DNA of 64,000 nucleotides from Clavibacter zhangzhiyongii (GCF_014775655.1 NZ_CP061274.1:2356001-2420000); one strand, 5' to 3'; counted from the first letter of the stretch, positions 34,071 through 44,482 are shown. Notes: generated from the letters alone by a model not told the origin. A program made the numbers and translations.

Positions 34071-34781
34071 GTGGCGAAGCCCCGCACCCCCAACGTCGTC
34101 GCCGAGCTCGGCCGACCGGAGACGCCCGAGGAGACCGCCGCCCGCAAGGCCGCCGACTCCCGCCGCCACCGCGCCAAGCAGACGTTCCGCAACCTGCTCT
34201 ACTCGCTCATCGTCACGGTCGCGACCGTCGCGGTGATCGTCGCCATCGTGCCGCGCTCGAACACCACGATCCTCCCGGACGTCGACTACGCCGCCGCGGC
34301 CGCCGAGGCCCAGGGCGGCTTCCCCCAGACGCTCGTGGTCCCGGAGCTGCCGGCGGCCTGGAAGAGCAACGACGCGGAGATCCGCCCGGCCGGGCGCGAC
34401 GGCGTGGCCGTCTGGTACATCGGCCTCATCACGCCGAGCAACCGCTACGTGGGGATCTCGCAGGGCATCGACGCGAACCCCACCTGGCTCCTCGAGACCC
34501 TGCGGTCCGCCCCCGAGGTGAGCCGCGAGGAGATCGGCGGCCTCGAGTGGACGCTCTACGACAACAGCGGCGCGGAGGATCCCGGCAACGTCGTCCTCGC
34601 GGCGAGCGCCGTGGACGGCGACAGCACCTACGCGGTCTACGGCACGGCCGACGCCAACGAGCTGCGCACCGCGATCGACGCCGTCGCCGCCGCGCGCGGC
34701 ACCCCGGCCGGCGTCCCGACGCCCGCCGACGGCAGCTCGACCACCAGCACCATCGCACCGGAGGAGGGGATCGAGGGATGA
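34071..34781 (+). CDS. DUF4245 family membrane protein
   Basis: A 236-residue actinobacterial protein: cytoplasmic basic N-terminus, one transmembrane helix at about residues 43-62 (LLYSLIVTVATVAVIVAIVP) and an extracytoplasmic DUF4245 domain (VVPELPAAWKSNDAEIRPAG, then VAVWYIGLITPSNRYVGISQ, then NPTWLLETLR). It is nearly always located between xseB and fumC/glpX in actinobacteria, but the function is unknown. The GTG at 34071 is 2 bases after the xseB stop and its own stop overlaps the next ATG (ATGA). Confidence 0.9.
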   Translation: MAKPRTPNVVAELGRPETPEETAARKAADSRRHRAKQTFRNLLYSLIVTVATVAVIVAIVPRSNTTILPDVDYAAAAAEAQGGFPQTLVVPELPAAWKSNDAEIRPAGRDGVAVWYIGLITPSNRYVGISQGIDANPTWLLETLRSAPEVSREEIGGLEWTLYDNSGAEDPGNVVLAASAVDGDSTYAVYGTADANELRTAIDAVAAARGTPAGVPTPADGSSTTSTIAPEEGIEG

Positions 34782-35440
34782 CCGATCAGGCAGAGACGGC
34801 GTCGGACGACGCCGTGCAGGCGCCCGCCGAGGTGTGGGCCGAGATGATGGAGGGCAACGCCCGCTTCGTCGCCGGCGAGCCGCGCCACCCGCGCCAGGAC
34901 GTCGAGCGCCGCGCCGCGCTCGCGCACGTGCAGCGCCCCGTCGCCGCTCTGTTCGGCTGCAGCGACTCGCGCCTCGCGGCCGAGATCATCTTCGACAAGG
35001 GCCTCGGCGACCTCTTCGTGGTGCGCAACGCCGGCCAGATCATCTCCGACTCCGTGCTCGGCAGCCTCGAGTACGCGGTCGCCGTGCTCGGCGTGCCGCT
35101 CATCGTCGTGCTCGGCCACGACGAGTGCGGTGCCGTCCGCGCGGCCATCGAGAGCGCGGCGCCCGACGCGGAGGCGCTGCCGCCGCACATCGCGAACCTC
35201 ATCGCGCCCATCGCGCCGGCCGTCCGCCGCGTCGCGGGCGACCCCGTCGTGCCCGACGAGGTCGACGCGGGCGAGGTCGGCCGCGAGCACCTGCGCGACA
35301 CCGTGACCCGCCTCCTGGAGGCGTCCGAGATGATCTCCGACCACGTGGCGGCCGGTAGCCTGGCCATCGTCGGCGCCAACTACAAGCTCCTCGAGGGCAC
35401 CGCGGTGCCCGACGTCATCGTGGGCGACATCCCTCGCTAG
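34778..35440 (+). CDS. Beta-class carbonic anhydrase
   Basis: A 220-residue cytoplasmic zinc enzyme that interconverts CO2 and bicarbonate. Zinc ligands and catalytic dyad: FGCSDSR (Cys and Asp/Arg dyad at about residues 49-55) and LGHDECGAV (His and Cys at about 104-109), with [10 protein letters not shown] between them. The end ([20 protein letters not shown]) is typical of the family. The start overlaps the DUF4245 stop, so it is translated in the xseA-xseB-DUF4245 operon, at a place where many relatives have glpX. Confidence 0.95.
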   Translation: MTDQAETASDDAVQAPAEVWAEMMEGNARFVAGEPRHPRQDVERRAALAHVQRPVAALFGCSDSRLAAEIIFDKGLGDLFVVRNAGQIISDSVLGSLEYAVAVLGVPLIVVLGHDECGAVRAAIESAAPDAEALPPHIANLIAPIAPAVRRVAGDPVVPDEVDAGEVGREHLRDTVTRLLEASEMISDHVAAGSLAIVGANYKLLEGTAVPDVIVGDIPR

Positions 35441-35520
35441 AGGGGCTTCCCGCGCTGACCCGCACACTCCGGGCCCCTGCGGTCCGGTGCATCACCCGTC
35501 CCGAAGGAGAGAGAAACAGC

Positions 35521-36948
<1,428 letters not shown>

Positions 36949-36969
36949 CCGGAGCCCCGCACGGACGCC

Positions 36970-37005
36970 GACGGGCGCCGATCCCCTCGGGGACCGGCGC
37001 CCGTC
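36970..37005. terminator. Bidirectional terminator between fumC and the PhoH-like gene
   Basis: A stem of 11 bp plus 5 bp separated by one mismatch (36970-36986 with 36989-37005) between convergent genes. Confidence 0.75.
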
Positions 37006-37023
37006 GTCATGCGGCGGCGTGGA

Positions 37024-38370
37024 TCACACGGGGTCGCCGTCGAGCAGCCCCGTGACGAGCGCGGCGATCGCGCTCCGCTCCGAGCGGGTCAGCGTGATGT
37101 GCCCGAACAGCTCGTGGCCCTTCAGCGTCTCGATGACGCTGGCGACGCCGTCGTGCCGGCCGACGCGGAGGTTGTCGCGCTGCGCGACGTCGTGGGTGAG
37201 CACCACGCGCGAGTTCTGGCCGATGCGGCTGAGCACCGTCAGCAGCACGTTGCGCTCGAGCGACTGCGCCTCGTCGACGATCACGAACGCGTCGTGCAGC
37301 GAGCGCCCGCGGATGTGCGTGAGCGGCAGCACCTCGAGGATCCCCCGCTCCACCACCTCGTCCATGACGTTCTGCGAGACGACCGACCCCAGCGTGTCGA
37401 ACACGGCCTGCGCCCACGGGTTCATCTTCTCGGCGGCGTCGCCCGGCAGGTAGCCGAGCTCCTGGCCGCCGACCGCGTACAGCGGGCGGAACACCATGAT
37501 CTTCCGGTGCTGCTGCTTCTCCAGCACCGCCTCGAGCGCCGCGCAGAGCGCGAGCGCCGACTTGCCGGTGCCGGCGCTGCCGCCGAGGGAGACGATCCCC
37601 ACCTCGCGGTCGAGGAGCAGGTCGATCGCGAGGCGCTGCTCGGCCGAGCGGCCCTTGAGGCCGAAGACCTCGCGGTCGCCGCGCACGAGGTGCACCGTGC
37701 CGCGGCGCGTGACGCGGCCGAGGGCGGATCCGCGGTCGGAGTGCAGCACCACGCCCGTGTTGACGGGCAGGTCCTGCACGGCGCGCGTCTGCAGCGTCTC
37801 GGTGTCGTAGAGGTCGGCCATCTGGTCGCTGGAGAGCGTGACGTCGGCCATGCCGGTCCAGCCGCTGTCGACGGCGAGCTCGGCGCGGTACTCCTCCGCC
37901 TGGAGGCCGATGGAGGCCGCCTTCACGCGCAGCGGCATGTCCTTCGAGACGACCGTGACGGCGAGGCCCTCGGTCGAGAGGTTGAGGGCGACCGCGAGGA
38001 TGCGCGAGTCGTTGTCGCCGAGCTGCAGGCCGTTGGGCAGCGCCGCCATGCTCGAGTGGTTGAGCTCGACGCGGAGCGTGCCGCCGGCGTCGCCCACCTC
38101 GATGGGGAAGTCGAGCCGCTCGTGCTCCTCGCGGAGCTGGTCGAGGAGGCGGAGGGCCTGTCGCGCGAAGTAGCCGATCTCCGGGTCGTTCCGCTTCGCC
38201 TCGAGCTCCGTGATCACGATGACCGGGATCACCACCGCGTGCTCGGCGAAGCGGAAGAGCGCGCGCGGGTCGGACAGGAGGACGGAGGTGTCGAGCACGT
38301 ACGTGCGCTCGGCCTGCTGCGTCCCCTCCCCCCGGTCGTCGCGTCGTGCGGTGCTGCTGCGGCTGTCCAT
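37024..38370 (-). CDS. PhoH-like ATPase with N-terminal PIN domain (PhoH2/YlaK-type)
   Basis: A protein of about 448 residues. PIN domain first ([19 protein letters not shown], then [12 protein letters not shown] and [14 protein letters not shown], giving the Asp/Glu set), then a PhoH ATPase: [13 protein letters not shown] (Walker A, about residue 260), [28 protein letters not shown] (Walker B) and a Thr-His-Asp sensor. PhoH2-type proteins combine a ribonuclease with a 5'-3' RNA helicase. The ATG at 38370 is a cautious start; in-frame starts at 38391 and 38433 exist and no RBS decides between them. Confidence 0.9.
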   Translation of the reverse strand: MDSRSSTARRDDRGEGTQQAERTYVLDTSVLLSDPRALFRFAEHAVVIPVIVITELEAKRNDPEIGYFARQALRLLDQLREEHERLDFPIEVGDAGGTLRVELNHSSMAALPNGLQLGDNDSRILAVALNLSTEGLAVTVVSKDMPLRVKAASIGLQAEEYRAELAVDSGWTGMADVTLSSDQMADLYDTETLQTRAVQDLPVNTGVVLHSDRGSALGRVTRRGTVHLVRGDREVFGLKGRSAEQRLAIDLLLDREVGIVSLGGSAGTGKSALALCAALEAVLEKQQHRKIMVFRPLYAVGGQELGYLPGDAAEKMNPWAQAVFDTLGSVVSQNVMDEVVERGILEVLPLTHIRGRSLHDAFVIVDEAQSLERNVLLTVLSRIGQNSRVVLTHDVAQRDNLRVGRHDGVASVIETLKGHELFGHITLTRSERSAIAALVTGLLDGDPV

Positions 38371-38581
38371 CGGGGCCACGGGCCACTCCATCCCCGAGCG
38401 TTCGCGCTCGGAACCTGACGGCGATCGGGCCACGGTGACGAGAGATCCTGCGGCCCTCTCGATCAGGCGCCATGCCTGATGAGTGCGAACCTACGTCGCG
38501 CACCCCGGCGGTGACCAGTGCCACGCGCGACCCGATGTGTCAGGGACATTAACTCTTGCCCGGCGCCGGGGCCGGGGCGCG

Positions 38582-39367
38582 TCAGGAGCCGAAGCGGCGC
38601 TGGCGCGAGGAGTAGTCGCGGAGGGCGCGGAGGAAGTCGACCTCGCGGAGGTCCGGCCCCAGCGCCTCCATGAAGTAGAGCTCGCTGTGCGCCGACTGCC
38701 ACAGCATGAAGTCGCTGATGCGCTGCTCGCCCGAGGTGCGGATCACGAGATCGGGATCGGGCTGGCCCCCCGTGTAGAGGTGCTCGCCGATGAGGTCGGG
38801 GGTGAGGAGGGCCGCGAGGTCCTCGAGCGTGCCGCCGGCGAGGTGGTGCGACTGCACGATGCTGCGCATGGCGTCGGCGATCTCGGTGCGCCCGCCGTAG
38901 CCGACCGCGAGATTGATGTGCAGGCCGGTGTTGCCCTTCGACCGCTCCTCGGAGGCGTCGAGCCGGGCGATGAGCTCGGGCGGCAGGCCCTCGTCGGATC
39001 CCACGTGCTTGACCCGCCAGTCGCGGTGCCGGGAGAGGTCCTCCGCGAGCTGGCCGATGATGTCGATGAGCGCGGTGAGCTCGGCGCTGCCGCGGCCCGT
39101 GAGGTTGTCGGTGGAGAGCAGGTAGAGCGTCGTGACCTTGATGTCGAGGTCGTCGCACCACTCGAGGAACTCGAGGAACTTGGCCGCCCCGGCGCGGTGC
39201 CCGTGCGCCGCGGACTCGAGTCCGAGCTGACGGGCCCAGCGGCGGTTGCCGTCGAGGATCATCGCGATGTGGTGCGGCAGGGCGCTCCGGTCGAGGCCGC
39301 GGCGGATGCGCTTCTGGTACGCCCGGTAGAGCAGACCGCGCCACGGTCGGATCGGCTTCTCTCGCAC
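38582..39367 (-). CDS. uppS: Cis-prenyltransferase (isoprenyl / undecaprenyl diphosphate synthase)
   Basis: A 261-residue Z-type prenyl diphosphate synthase condensing IPP to give the C50-C55 carrier for cell-wall glycans. AMILDGNRRWARQLG with the catalytic Asp near residue 39, HRAGAAKFLEFLEWC, LYLLSTDNLTGRG, INLAVGYGGRTEI, and DLVIRTSGEQRISDFMLWQS with the RTSGE..R motif near residue 200. An ATG at 39370 is also in frame, but the GTG at 39367 stands exactly 6 bases after TAGCGT, matching other leaderless starts here, so I prefer it. Whether the product is short- or long-chain is not determinable. Confidence 0.92.
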   Translation of the reverse strand: MREKPIRPWRGLLYRAYQKRIRRGLDRSALPHHIAMILDGNRRWARQLGLESAAHGHRAGAAKFLEFLEWCDDLDIKVTTLYLLSTDNLTGRGSAELTALIDIIGQLAEDLSRHRDWRVKHVGSDEGLPPELIARLDASEERSKGNTGLHINLAVGYGGRTEIADAMRSIVQSHHLAGGTLEDLAALLTPDLIGEHLYTGGQPDPDLVIRTSGEQRISDFMLWQSAHSELYFMEALGPDLREVDFLRALRDYSSRQRRFGS

Positions 39368-39373
39368 CATCCC

Positions 39374-39379
39374 ACGCTA
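39374..39379 (-). promoter_or_regulatory. -10 element TAGCGT for uppS
   Basis: Minus-strand TAGCGT, 6 bases before the GTG at 39367 and only 3 before the ATG at 39370; the spacing supports the GTG start. Confidence 0.55.
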
Positions 39380-39435
39380 GCCCACGCACCCGGAAGCCGG
39401 ATCGCCCGGCCGGCTGACGTCGCGCAGGGCTGTCC

Positions 39436-39441
39436 TACACT
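39436..39441 (+). promoter_or_regulatory. -10 element TACACT, leaderless
   Basis: TACACT lies 6 bases before the ATG at 39448. Confidence 0.55.
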
Positions 39442-39447
39442 CGCAGG

Positions 39448-40203
39448 ATGACGCCCGCCGCCTCCTCCCCCGGCCCGCTCGGCAGTCCGCAGGACGGCGA
39501 TCCGGAGGACGAGGCGTCCGTCGCCCACCTCCCGCTCGTCGAGGACGCGCAGGACGCCGGCCTGGAGCCGAAGCCCACCTGGCGCGGCTGGCTGCACGCG
39601 GGCATGACCCCCGTGGCGCTCGTGCTCGGCATCGTGCTGATCGCGGTCGCCGACGGCCCGGCCGCCCGCATCGCGTGCGCCGTGTTCGTGGCGTCGTCGC
39701 TCCTGCTGTTCGGCGTCTCCGCGGTCTACCACCGGTTCGACTGGTCGCCGCGGGCGAAGATCCTCCTCAAGCGGATGGACCACGCCAACATCTTCCTGCT
39801 CATCGCGGGCTCGTACACGCCCATCACGGTGCTCGCGCTGCCGCACGGGAAGTCGGTGCTGCTGCTCTGGCTGGTGTGGTCGGGCGCCGCGCTCGGCGTG
39901 CTGTTCCGCGTCTTCTGGATCCACGCGCCGCGCTGGCTCTACGTGCTGCTGTACCTCGTGCTCGGCTACGCGTCGCTCGTGTTCATCGTCGACTTCTTCC
40001 GCGCCGACGCCGCGATGATGACGCTCATCCTCGCCGGCGGCCTCGCCTACACGGTCGGCGCGGTCGCGTACGCGCTGAAGCGGCCGAACCCCTGGCCCGG
40101 CCGCTTCGGCTTCCACGAGATCTTCCACGCGTTCACCCTGGTGGCGTTCCTCTGCCACTGGACGGGGATCCTGCTGGTGGCGACGAACCCGCCCGTCGTC
40201 TGA
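39448..40203 (+). CDS. Hemolysin III / PAQR-family membrane protein (TrhA-like)
   Basis: A 251-residue protein with an acidic N-terminus of about 45 residues and seven membrane helices. Family motifs: SAVYHRFDWSPRAKILLKRM, DHANIFLLIAGSYTPI, and FGFHEIFHAFTLVAFLCHW at the C-terminus, contributing the His/Asp metal site of PAQR proteins. The bacterial TrhA subgroup affects membrane lipid homeostasis; haemolytic activity is unlikely to be its role. It is convergent with the ABC transporter operon. Confidence 0.92.
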   Translation: MTPAASSPGPLGSPQDGDPEDEASVAHLPLVEDAQDAGLEPKPTWRGWLHAGMTPVALVLGIVLIAVADGPAARIACAVFVASSLLLFGVSAVYHRFDWSPRAKILLKRMDHANIFLLIAGSYTPITVLALPHGKSVLLLWLVWSGAALGVLFRVFWIHAPRWLYVLLYLVLGYASLVFIVDFFRADAAMMTLILAGGLAYTVGAVAYALKRPNPWPGRFGFHEIFHAFTLVAFLCHWTGILLVATNPPVV

Positions 40204-40227
40204 CCGGGCGGGCGCGTCGGGCGACCG

Positions 40228-41607
40228 CTACAGGTACGGCTGCACGTTCTCCGCGTAGGCGGAGGTGAGCTGCGCCGCGGCGGCCGGGAACACGTCGGCC
40301 GGGTCCGCGTCCTGCGAGAGGATCTGCGCCCACGGCTGCTGCAGGTACGTGTCGCCGTTGGGGATCAGCGTCCGCGCCCAGTCCTGCGAGCGCACGTGCT
40401 CGAGGCTGTCGTACGCGGTGCGGAACGCCGGGTTGTCGCCCCAGAAGCCGGTGAGGTCCGTGCTCTGGCCGGCCGACGTGCGCACGGGCGCGTAGCCGGT
40501 CTTCTTCGCGAAGGCGACCTGCTGGTCGACCTCCGTGACGTGCTTGATGAACATCGCGGCGGCGAGCTGCTGCTCCTTCGTCTTGCTGCCGACGACGGCG
40601 AGGCCCGTGCCGCCCGTCGGCACGAACCGCCCCTGCGGTCCGCCCGGCAGGACGCCCGTGCCGACGGGGAACCGGGCGCTGCCCGTGACGATGCCCGCGG
40701 CACCGGCGGATGCGATGGTGCTGGGGGCGAGGCCGCCCGCGAAGTCGACCGCGGTGTCGCCGCTGGCGGCCGCCACGTTCGCGATCTTCGAGTCGAAGAC
40801 GAGGCCGCGCGCGTAGCGGGCCGCCTCCAGGGTCTCCGCCTGGTCGAGCGCCAGATCCCACCCGTCGGAGTACCGGCCGCCGCGGCCCCACAGGACGTTG
40901 CTCATCGCCCACGTGCCGATGGACCCCTGCGGGAGGCGGATGGCGGGCGTGCCGCCGGTCGCCTTCATGATCGCGGGCGCCCACTCCTCGAGCTCCGCCC
41001 AGGTGTCGGGCGCGCGGTCGGGCAGGCCGGCCTTCGACCAGATGGACCTGTCGTAGTAGAAGATCGGCGTCGAGCGCGCGTAGGGCACGGCGTACCGGGC
41101 GCCGTCGTAGAGGTAGTCGTCGAGGAACACCCCGTTGAAGTCGTCGAGCTCGAAGCCGAGGTGCGCCATGAGGCCGTCCATCGCGATCGACTGCTTGTTG
41201 ACCATGTAGCGGAACCACCAGGTGTCGCTGGCGTTCACCATGTCGGGCATGCTGTCGGTGCCCGCCGCGGCCTGCAGCTTCTGCGCGATCTCGTCGTAGC
41301 TCGCGCCGCCCGTCACCACGTTCACCGTGATGCCCGTCTTCGCCAGGAAGTCCGCGGCGAACTGCGCCTCGAGGTCGGAGGTCTGGCCGGGGTGCGTCGT
41401 CCACCACGTGATGTCGGTGGCGGGCTGGATCCCGTCCCAGTCGGTGTCGGGGGCCGCGGTGGCCGCGGTGCCGCCGCCCACGGACGGGCCGGAGCAGGCG
41501 GCGAGGAGCGCGGTGCCGCCGAGGACGGCGCCGAGCTTCAGCATGTCGCGCCGGCGGAGGGAGCTGGCGGCGGCGGCGCCGAAGGCGGAGCGGGGGGCGA
41601 TGGGCAT
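40228..41607 (-). CDS. Sugar ABC transporter substrate-binding lipoprotein (UgpB-like)
   Basis: A 459-residue exported solute-binding protein. The twin-arginine-like start SSLRRRDMLKLG is followed by the lipobox LLAAC (Cys at about residue 39). The mature part is of the extracellular solute-binding family 1: ITWWTTHPGQTSDLEAQF, then DYLYDGARYAVPYARSTPIFYYDR, then FPVGTGVLPGGPQGRFVPTG. The ligand is probably a sugar, oligosaccharide or glycerol-phosphate-like compound. The ATG has AGGAG 6 bases upstream. It is the last gene of a three-gene permease-permease-binding-protein operon; no ATPase subunit is present, so a shared MsiK-type ATPase is expected. Confidence 0.92.
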   Translation of the reverse strand: MPIAPRSAFGAAAASSLRRRDMLKLGAVLGGTALLAACSGPSVGGGTAATAAPDTDWDGIQPATDITWWTTHPGQTSDLEAQFAADFLAKTGITVNVVTGGASYDEIAQKLQAAAGTDSMPDMVNASDTWWFRYMVNKQSIAMDGLMAHLGFELDDFNGVFLDDYLYDGARYAVPYARSTPIFYYDRSIWSKAGLPDRAPDTWAELEEWAPAIMKATGGTPAIRLPQGSIGTWAMSNVLWGRGGRYSDGWDLALDQAETLEAARYARGLVFDSKIANVAAASGDTAVDFAGGLAPSTIASAGAAGIVTGSARFPVGTGVLPGGPQGRFVPTGGTGLAVVGSKTKEQQLAAAMFIKHVTEVDQQVAFAKKTGYAPVRTSAGQSTDLTGFWGDNPAFRTAYDSLEHVRSQDWARTLIPNGDTYLQQPWAQILSQDADPADVFPAAAAQLTSAYAENVQPYL

Positions 41608-41687
41608 GGTTCTCCTGGGATCGGGCGTGCGGGGATGCGGATCGGGCGGGGAGGAGGGAGCGGGGTCGCGGGTCGTGGGTCGCGACG

Positions 41688-42602
41688 TCAGCCGGTCACG
41701 GCGCCGGCGGTCAGACCGCCGACGATGCGCCGCTGGAAGACGAGGAAGACCGCGAGCACGGGGAGCGTGACGATGACGGTGCCGGCCATGAGGACGCCCC
41801 AGTTCGTGATGCCCGTGGTGTCCTGCAGGAGGGTGAGGCCGACGGGCAGCGTCATCATGCGCGGGTCGGTCGTGACGAGGAGCGGCCACAGGTAGTCGTT
41901 CCACTCGCCGACGATCGAGACGAGCGCGACGGCGGCGATGGTGGGCGCCGACATGGGGATCACGAACGACCACAGCCGCCGCAGGTGCCCGGCGCCGTCC
42001 ATCGCGGCCGCCTCGAGCACGGAGCCCGGCAGCGTGAGGAAGTGCTGCCGGAAGAGGAACGTGCCGTAGGCGCTCGCGACGCCCGGGAGGATGAGGCCCG
42101 GGTACGTGTTGATCCAGCCGAGGCCCGCGACGACCTGGTAGTTCGGGATCATCACGATCTGCTGCGGCACGAGCAGCGCGAGGATCACGACCCCGAACCA
42201 GACCTTCGCGAACGGCACGCGGATGAACACGAGCGCGTACGCCGTCATCAGGCCGAGCAGCACCTTGAGCCCCGAGCCCACGAGCGTCTTGACGGCGCTG
42301 TTGGCGGCCAGGGTCTGGAAGGAGACCGTGTCGGACGCCGTGACGTAGTTGTCGGGCGCGAACGACGACGGCAGCAGCTCCAGCGGCACCGAGTAGATCT
42401 CGCCGAAGTCCTTGAAGCTCGTCAGCACCATCCAGACGAGCGGCAGCAGCATCACGAGCACGGCGAGGGCGAGCGCGAGGTACGTGCCGGCGAGCGGCGG
42501 CCGCGCGGATCCGGATGCGGTGGAGCGTCGGAGGCGGCGACGCGAGCGGCCGGGCGCCGCCGTCGTGCCCGCGGACTCGGGTCGGGCGAGGGTCGCGGTC
42601 AC
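41688..42602 (-). CDS. Sugar ABC transporter permease (UgpE-like)
   Basis: A 304-residue inner-membrane permease with six transmembrane helices and the EAA loop EAAAMDGAGHLRRLWSFVIP (about residues 205-225) that contacts the ATPase. The N-terminus is an Arg-rich cytoplasmic tail of about 35 residues. The GTG at 42602 overlaps the preceding permease stop (GTGA). It pairs with the UgpA-like gene upstream and the lipoprotein gene 80 bases downstream. Confidence 0.93.
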   Translation of the reverse strand: MTATLARPESAGTTAAPGRSRRRLRRSTASGSARPPLAGTYLALALAVLVMLLPLVWMVLTSFKDFGEIYSVPLELLPSSFAPDNYVTASDTVSFQTLAANSAVKTLVGSGLKVLLGLMTAYALVFIRVPFAKVWFGVVILALLVPQQIVMIPNYQVVAGLGWINTYPGLILPGVASAYGTFLFRQHFLTLPGSVLEAAAMDGAGHLRRLWSFVIPMSAPTIAAVALVSIVGEWNDYLWPLLVTTDPRMMTLPVGLTLLQDTTGITNWGVLMAGTVIVTLPVLAVFLVFQRRIVGGLTAGAVTG

Positions 42603-43594
42603 GAGTAGTGCACCTTCCGCTGGACGATGACGAGCTGGACGAGCGTGACGACGAGCAGGACGAGGAAGAGGATCGTGGCGACGGCCGACGAGTAGCCGGC
42701 CCGGCCGGCCACGAAGCCCTCGTGGTAGATCTGGTACATCATCGTGGTCGTGCCCTGCAGCGGCCCGCCCTTGGTCATCGCGCTGATGAGGTCGAAGGTC
42801 TGCAGCGAGCTGAGCAGCGTGGTCACGCTCAGGAAGAACGTGGTCGGGCTGAGCATCGGCAGCACGATGCGCACGAAGGCGCGCATCCGGCCGGCGCCGT
42901 CGAGGGCCGCCGCGTCGAGCAGGTCCTTCGGCACCGCCTGGAGGCCCGCGAGGTAGATGAGCGCGCAGTAGCCGAGGTCGCGCCAGACCTGCACGGTGGT
43001 GACCATCGCGAGGGCCGCGCCCGGGTCGCTGTACCAGTCGGGCGACGGCAGGCCGAGGGCGGACAGGCCCGCGGAGATGAGGCCGAAGTTCGGGTCGAAG
43101 ACGTACAGCCAGAGGAAGCCGACGGCCACGCCGGAGAGCACGTACGGCGCGACGATGATGGTGCGGACCGGCCCGCGCAGCCGGATCCTGCGGTTCAGCA
43201 GCACGGCGACGCCGAGCCCCAGCACCATCGAGCCGACGACCGTGACGCCGGTGAACACGACCGTGACGCCGACGACCGTGGGGGTCTGCGGATCCTGGAA
43301 CCACGCTACGTAGTTGGCGAGGCCGACCTCGCGCGCCACCTGCGACCCGATGTTCCACTGCAGCGTGGAGTAGTAGAAGGACTCGAGCAGCGGCTTGTAC
43401 GTGAAGACCGCGAGCAGCAGCACGTTGGGGCCGACGAAGGCGAGGAACAGGAGACCGTCGCGGACGCGGCCCGGTCGGCGGCGGCGCGGGGCCGAGCCGG
43501 GACGCCGGGCGGTCGGACGGCCGGAGGTCGACCCCGGGGCCGGCACCGCCGCCGGGGTCGACGCGACCCGGGTGGGCGCGGGGGCGTGCGTCAC
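42599..43594 (-). CDS. Sugar ABC transporter permease (UgpA-like)
   Basis: A 331-residue inner-membrane permease, first gene of the operon. It has a long basic N-terminal tail (about residues 1-45), six transmembrane helices and the EAA-type loop LLDAAALDGAGRMRAFVRIV (about residue 235). AGGAGG lies 9 bases before the GTG at 43594. Upstream is an 18-bp perfect palindrome that probably mediates carbohydrate-responsive repression. Confidence 0.93.
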   Translation of the reverse strand: MTHAPAPTRVASTPAAVPAPGSTSGRPTARRPGSAPRRRRPGRVRDGLLFLAFVGPNVLLLAVFTYKPLLESFYYSTLQWNIGSQVAREVGLANYVAWFQDPQTPTVVGVTVVFTGVTVVGSMVLGLGVAVLLNRRIRLRGPVRTIIVAPYVLSGVAVGFLWLYVFDPNFGLISAGLSALGLPSPDWYSDPGAALAMVTTVQVWRDLGYCALIYLAGLQAVPKDLLDAAALDGAGRMRAFVRIVLPMLSPTTFFLSVTTLLSSLQTFDLISAMTKGGPLQGTTTMMYQIYHEGFVAGRAGYSSAVATILFLVLLVVTLVQLVIVQRKVHYS

Positions 43595-43618
43595 ATCGGA
43601 CCTCCTCCTGGATCACAG

Positions 43619-43636
43619 GGAGGGAACGTTCCCTCC
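43619..43636. promoter_or_regulatory. 18-bp perfect palindrome, LacI-type operator
   Basis: GGAGGGAACGTTCCCTCC is fully self-complementary, with the central CG typical of LacI-family operators. It lies 25 bases upstream of the UgpA-like start and just downstream of a possible -10 (TACTTT on the minus strand, 43652-43647), where a bound repressor would block transcription. No LacI-type gene is in the window. Confidence 0.75.
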
Positions 43637-43706
43637 GTGCCTGGCCAAAGTAGGCAGGGCGGGTTAACGGACGGGTGCGCGCGGGTGGCGGGCGGACGGA
43701 CGAGCG

Positions 43707-43742
43707 ACGGCCGGCGCCCCCCGGACGGGGGGAGCCGGCCGT
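43707..43742. terminator. Strong intrinsic terminator hairpin
   Basis: A 9-bp GC stem (43707-43715 with 43734-43742) extended by a C-run/G-run pairing inside. It follows the stop at 43768 of the leftward small secreted protein gene and shields the ABC operon promoter from read-through. Confidence 0.75.
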
Positions 43743-43767
43743 CGTCGTCCGGGTCCGATGGTGACCG

Positions 43768-44019
43768 TCAGCCGAGGTGCGACCCGCCTCCCCAGCCCAC
43801 ATGGTGGCCCGGGTCCGAGACCCAGGGGTCCGGAGCCGCCGAGTGCGGGTTGTGACCCATCGCGCTGACGCTGACCCCGTCCAGCGCGGCGGTCGGGGAG
43901 GCGGACGCCGAGTCGAGGTGCAGGCCCACCGTGGCGCAGAGCGCGATGGCCGCGATGGCCGCGCAAGCGCCCCGGCCGAGGCGACGAGGGGATCGGGTGC
44001 AGGGCGTGGGGGATGACAT
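43768..44019 (-). CDS. Small secreted Gly/His-rich protein
   Basis: An 83-residue protein with a classical signal peptide: basic start, hydrophobic core ACAAIAAIALCATVGLHL at about residues 20-37, and a predicted cut after SASA. The mature peptide is only about 40 residues and is rich in Gly, His, Ser, Pro and Trp (two HH/GH clusters, GHHVGWGGGSHLG at the end). The start at 44019 has GGAG 10 bases upstream, and TAGGGT at 44057-44052 could be its -10. No family is known to me. Position just before a terminator supports a real gene. Confidence 0.6.
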   Translation of the reverse strand: MSSPTPCTRSPRRLGRGACAAIAAIALCATVGLHLDSASASPTAALDGVSVSAMGHNPHSAAPDPWVSDPGHHVGWGGGSHLG

Positions 44020-44051
44020 GGTGAGAGGGCTCCGTCCGTGGGTGGAGCTCG

Positions 44052-44057
44052 ACCCTA
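44052..44057 (-). promoter_or_regulatory. -10 element TAGGGT for the small secreted protein gene
   Basis: Minus-strand TAGGGT about 32 bases before the ATG at 44019, giving a short leader that contains GGAG. Confidence 0.4.
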
Positions 44058-44131
44058 CGGAGCCCGCGACCCGGTGGAACGCCGCGCGTCCACAGCCGGT
44101 GGACGAGGACGCCACCCGACGGGAGCGCCGC

Positions 44132-44482
44132 TCAGCCGCGCGGCGTGCCCGCGGGGTCGTCCGGCGCCGCGTCCGCGTCCGCGTCGCCGTCCGTGACGGT
44201 GGGGTCCGTCGCTCGGCGGTCGCGCTCGGGAGCGGCGTCGCGGGCGAGGTCGGCCTCGAGCTTCTCCGCCTCGAGCCGGCCGCGGATCTCCTCGCGGTAG
44301 CGCGTGCGGCGGATGCGCCGGGTCATGTCGACCATGAGCAGCAGCACCATGACGGCCACGAAGAAGATCGCGATGAAGCCGACGGGACCGGGCGAGACCG
44401 TGTCCGGGTCGAACTCGGCGGTGGGCGTGGGGCTCGGGGTCGTGACGGCCGCGGCGAGGCGGAGGGCGAGATCCGAGCCCAT
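44132..44482 (-). CDS. Small membrane protein downstream of mca
   Basis: A 116-residue protein: short Thr/Pro/Ser-rich extracytoplasmic N-terminus, one transmembrane helix (about residues 33-52, GFIAIFFVAVMVLLLMVDM), and a charged cytoplasmic tail with helical REEIRGRLEAEKLEADLAR and an Asp/Ala-rich end. The ATG overlaps the mca stop (ATGA), as in other actinobacteria where a similar small membrane gene follows mca. Function unknown. Confidence 0.8.
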   Translation of the reverse strand: MGSDLALRLAAAVTTPSPTPTAEFDPDTVSPGPVGFIAIFFVAVMVLLLMVDMTRRIRRTRYREEIRGRLEAEKLEADLARDAAPERDRRATDPTVTDGDADADAAPDDPAGTPRG

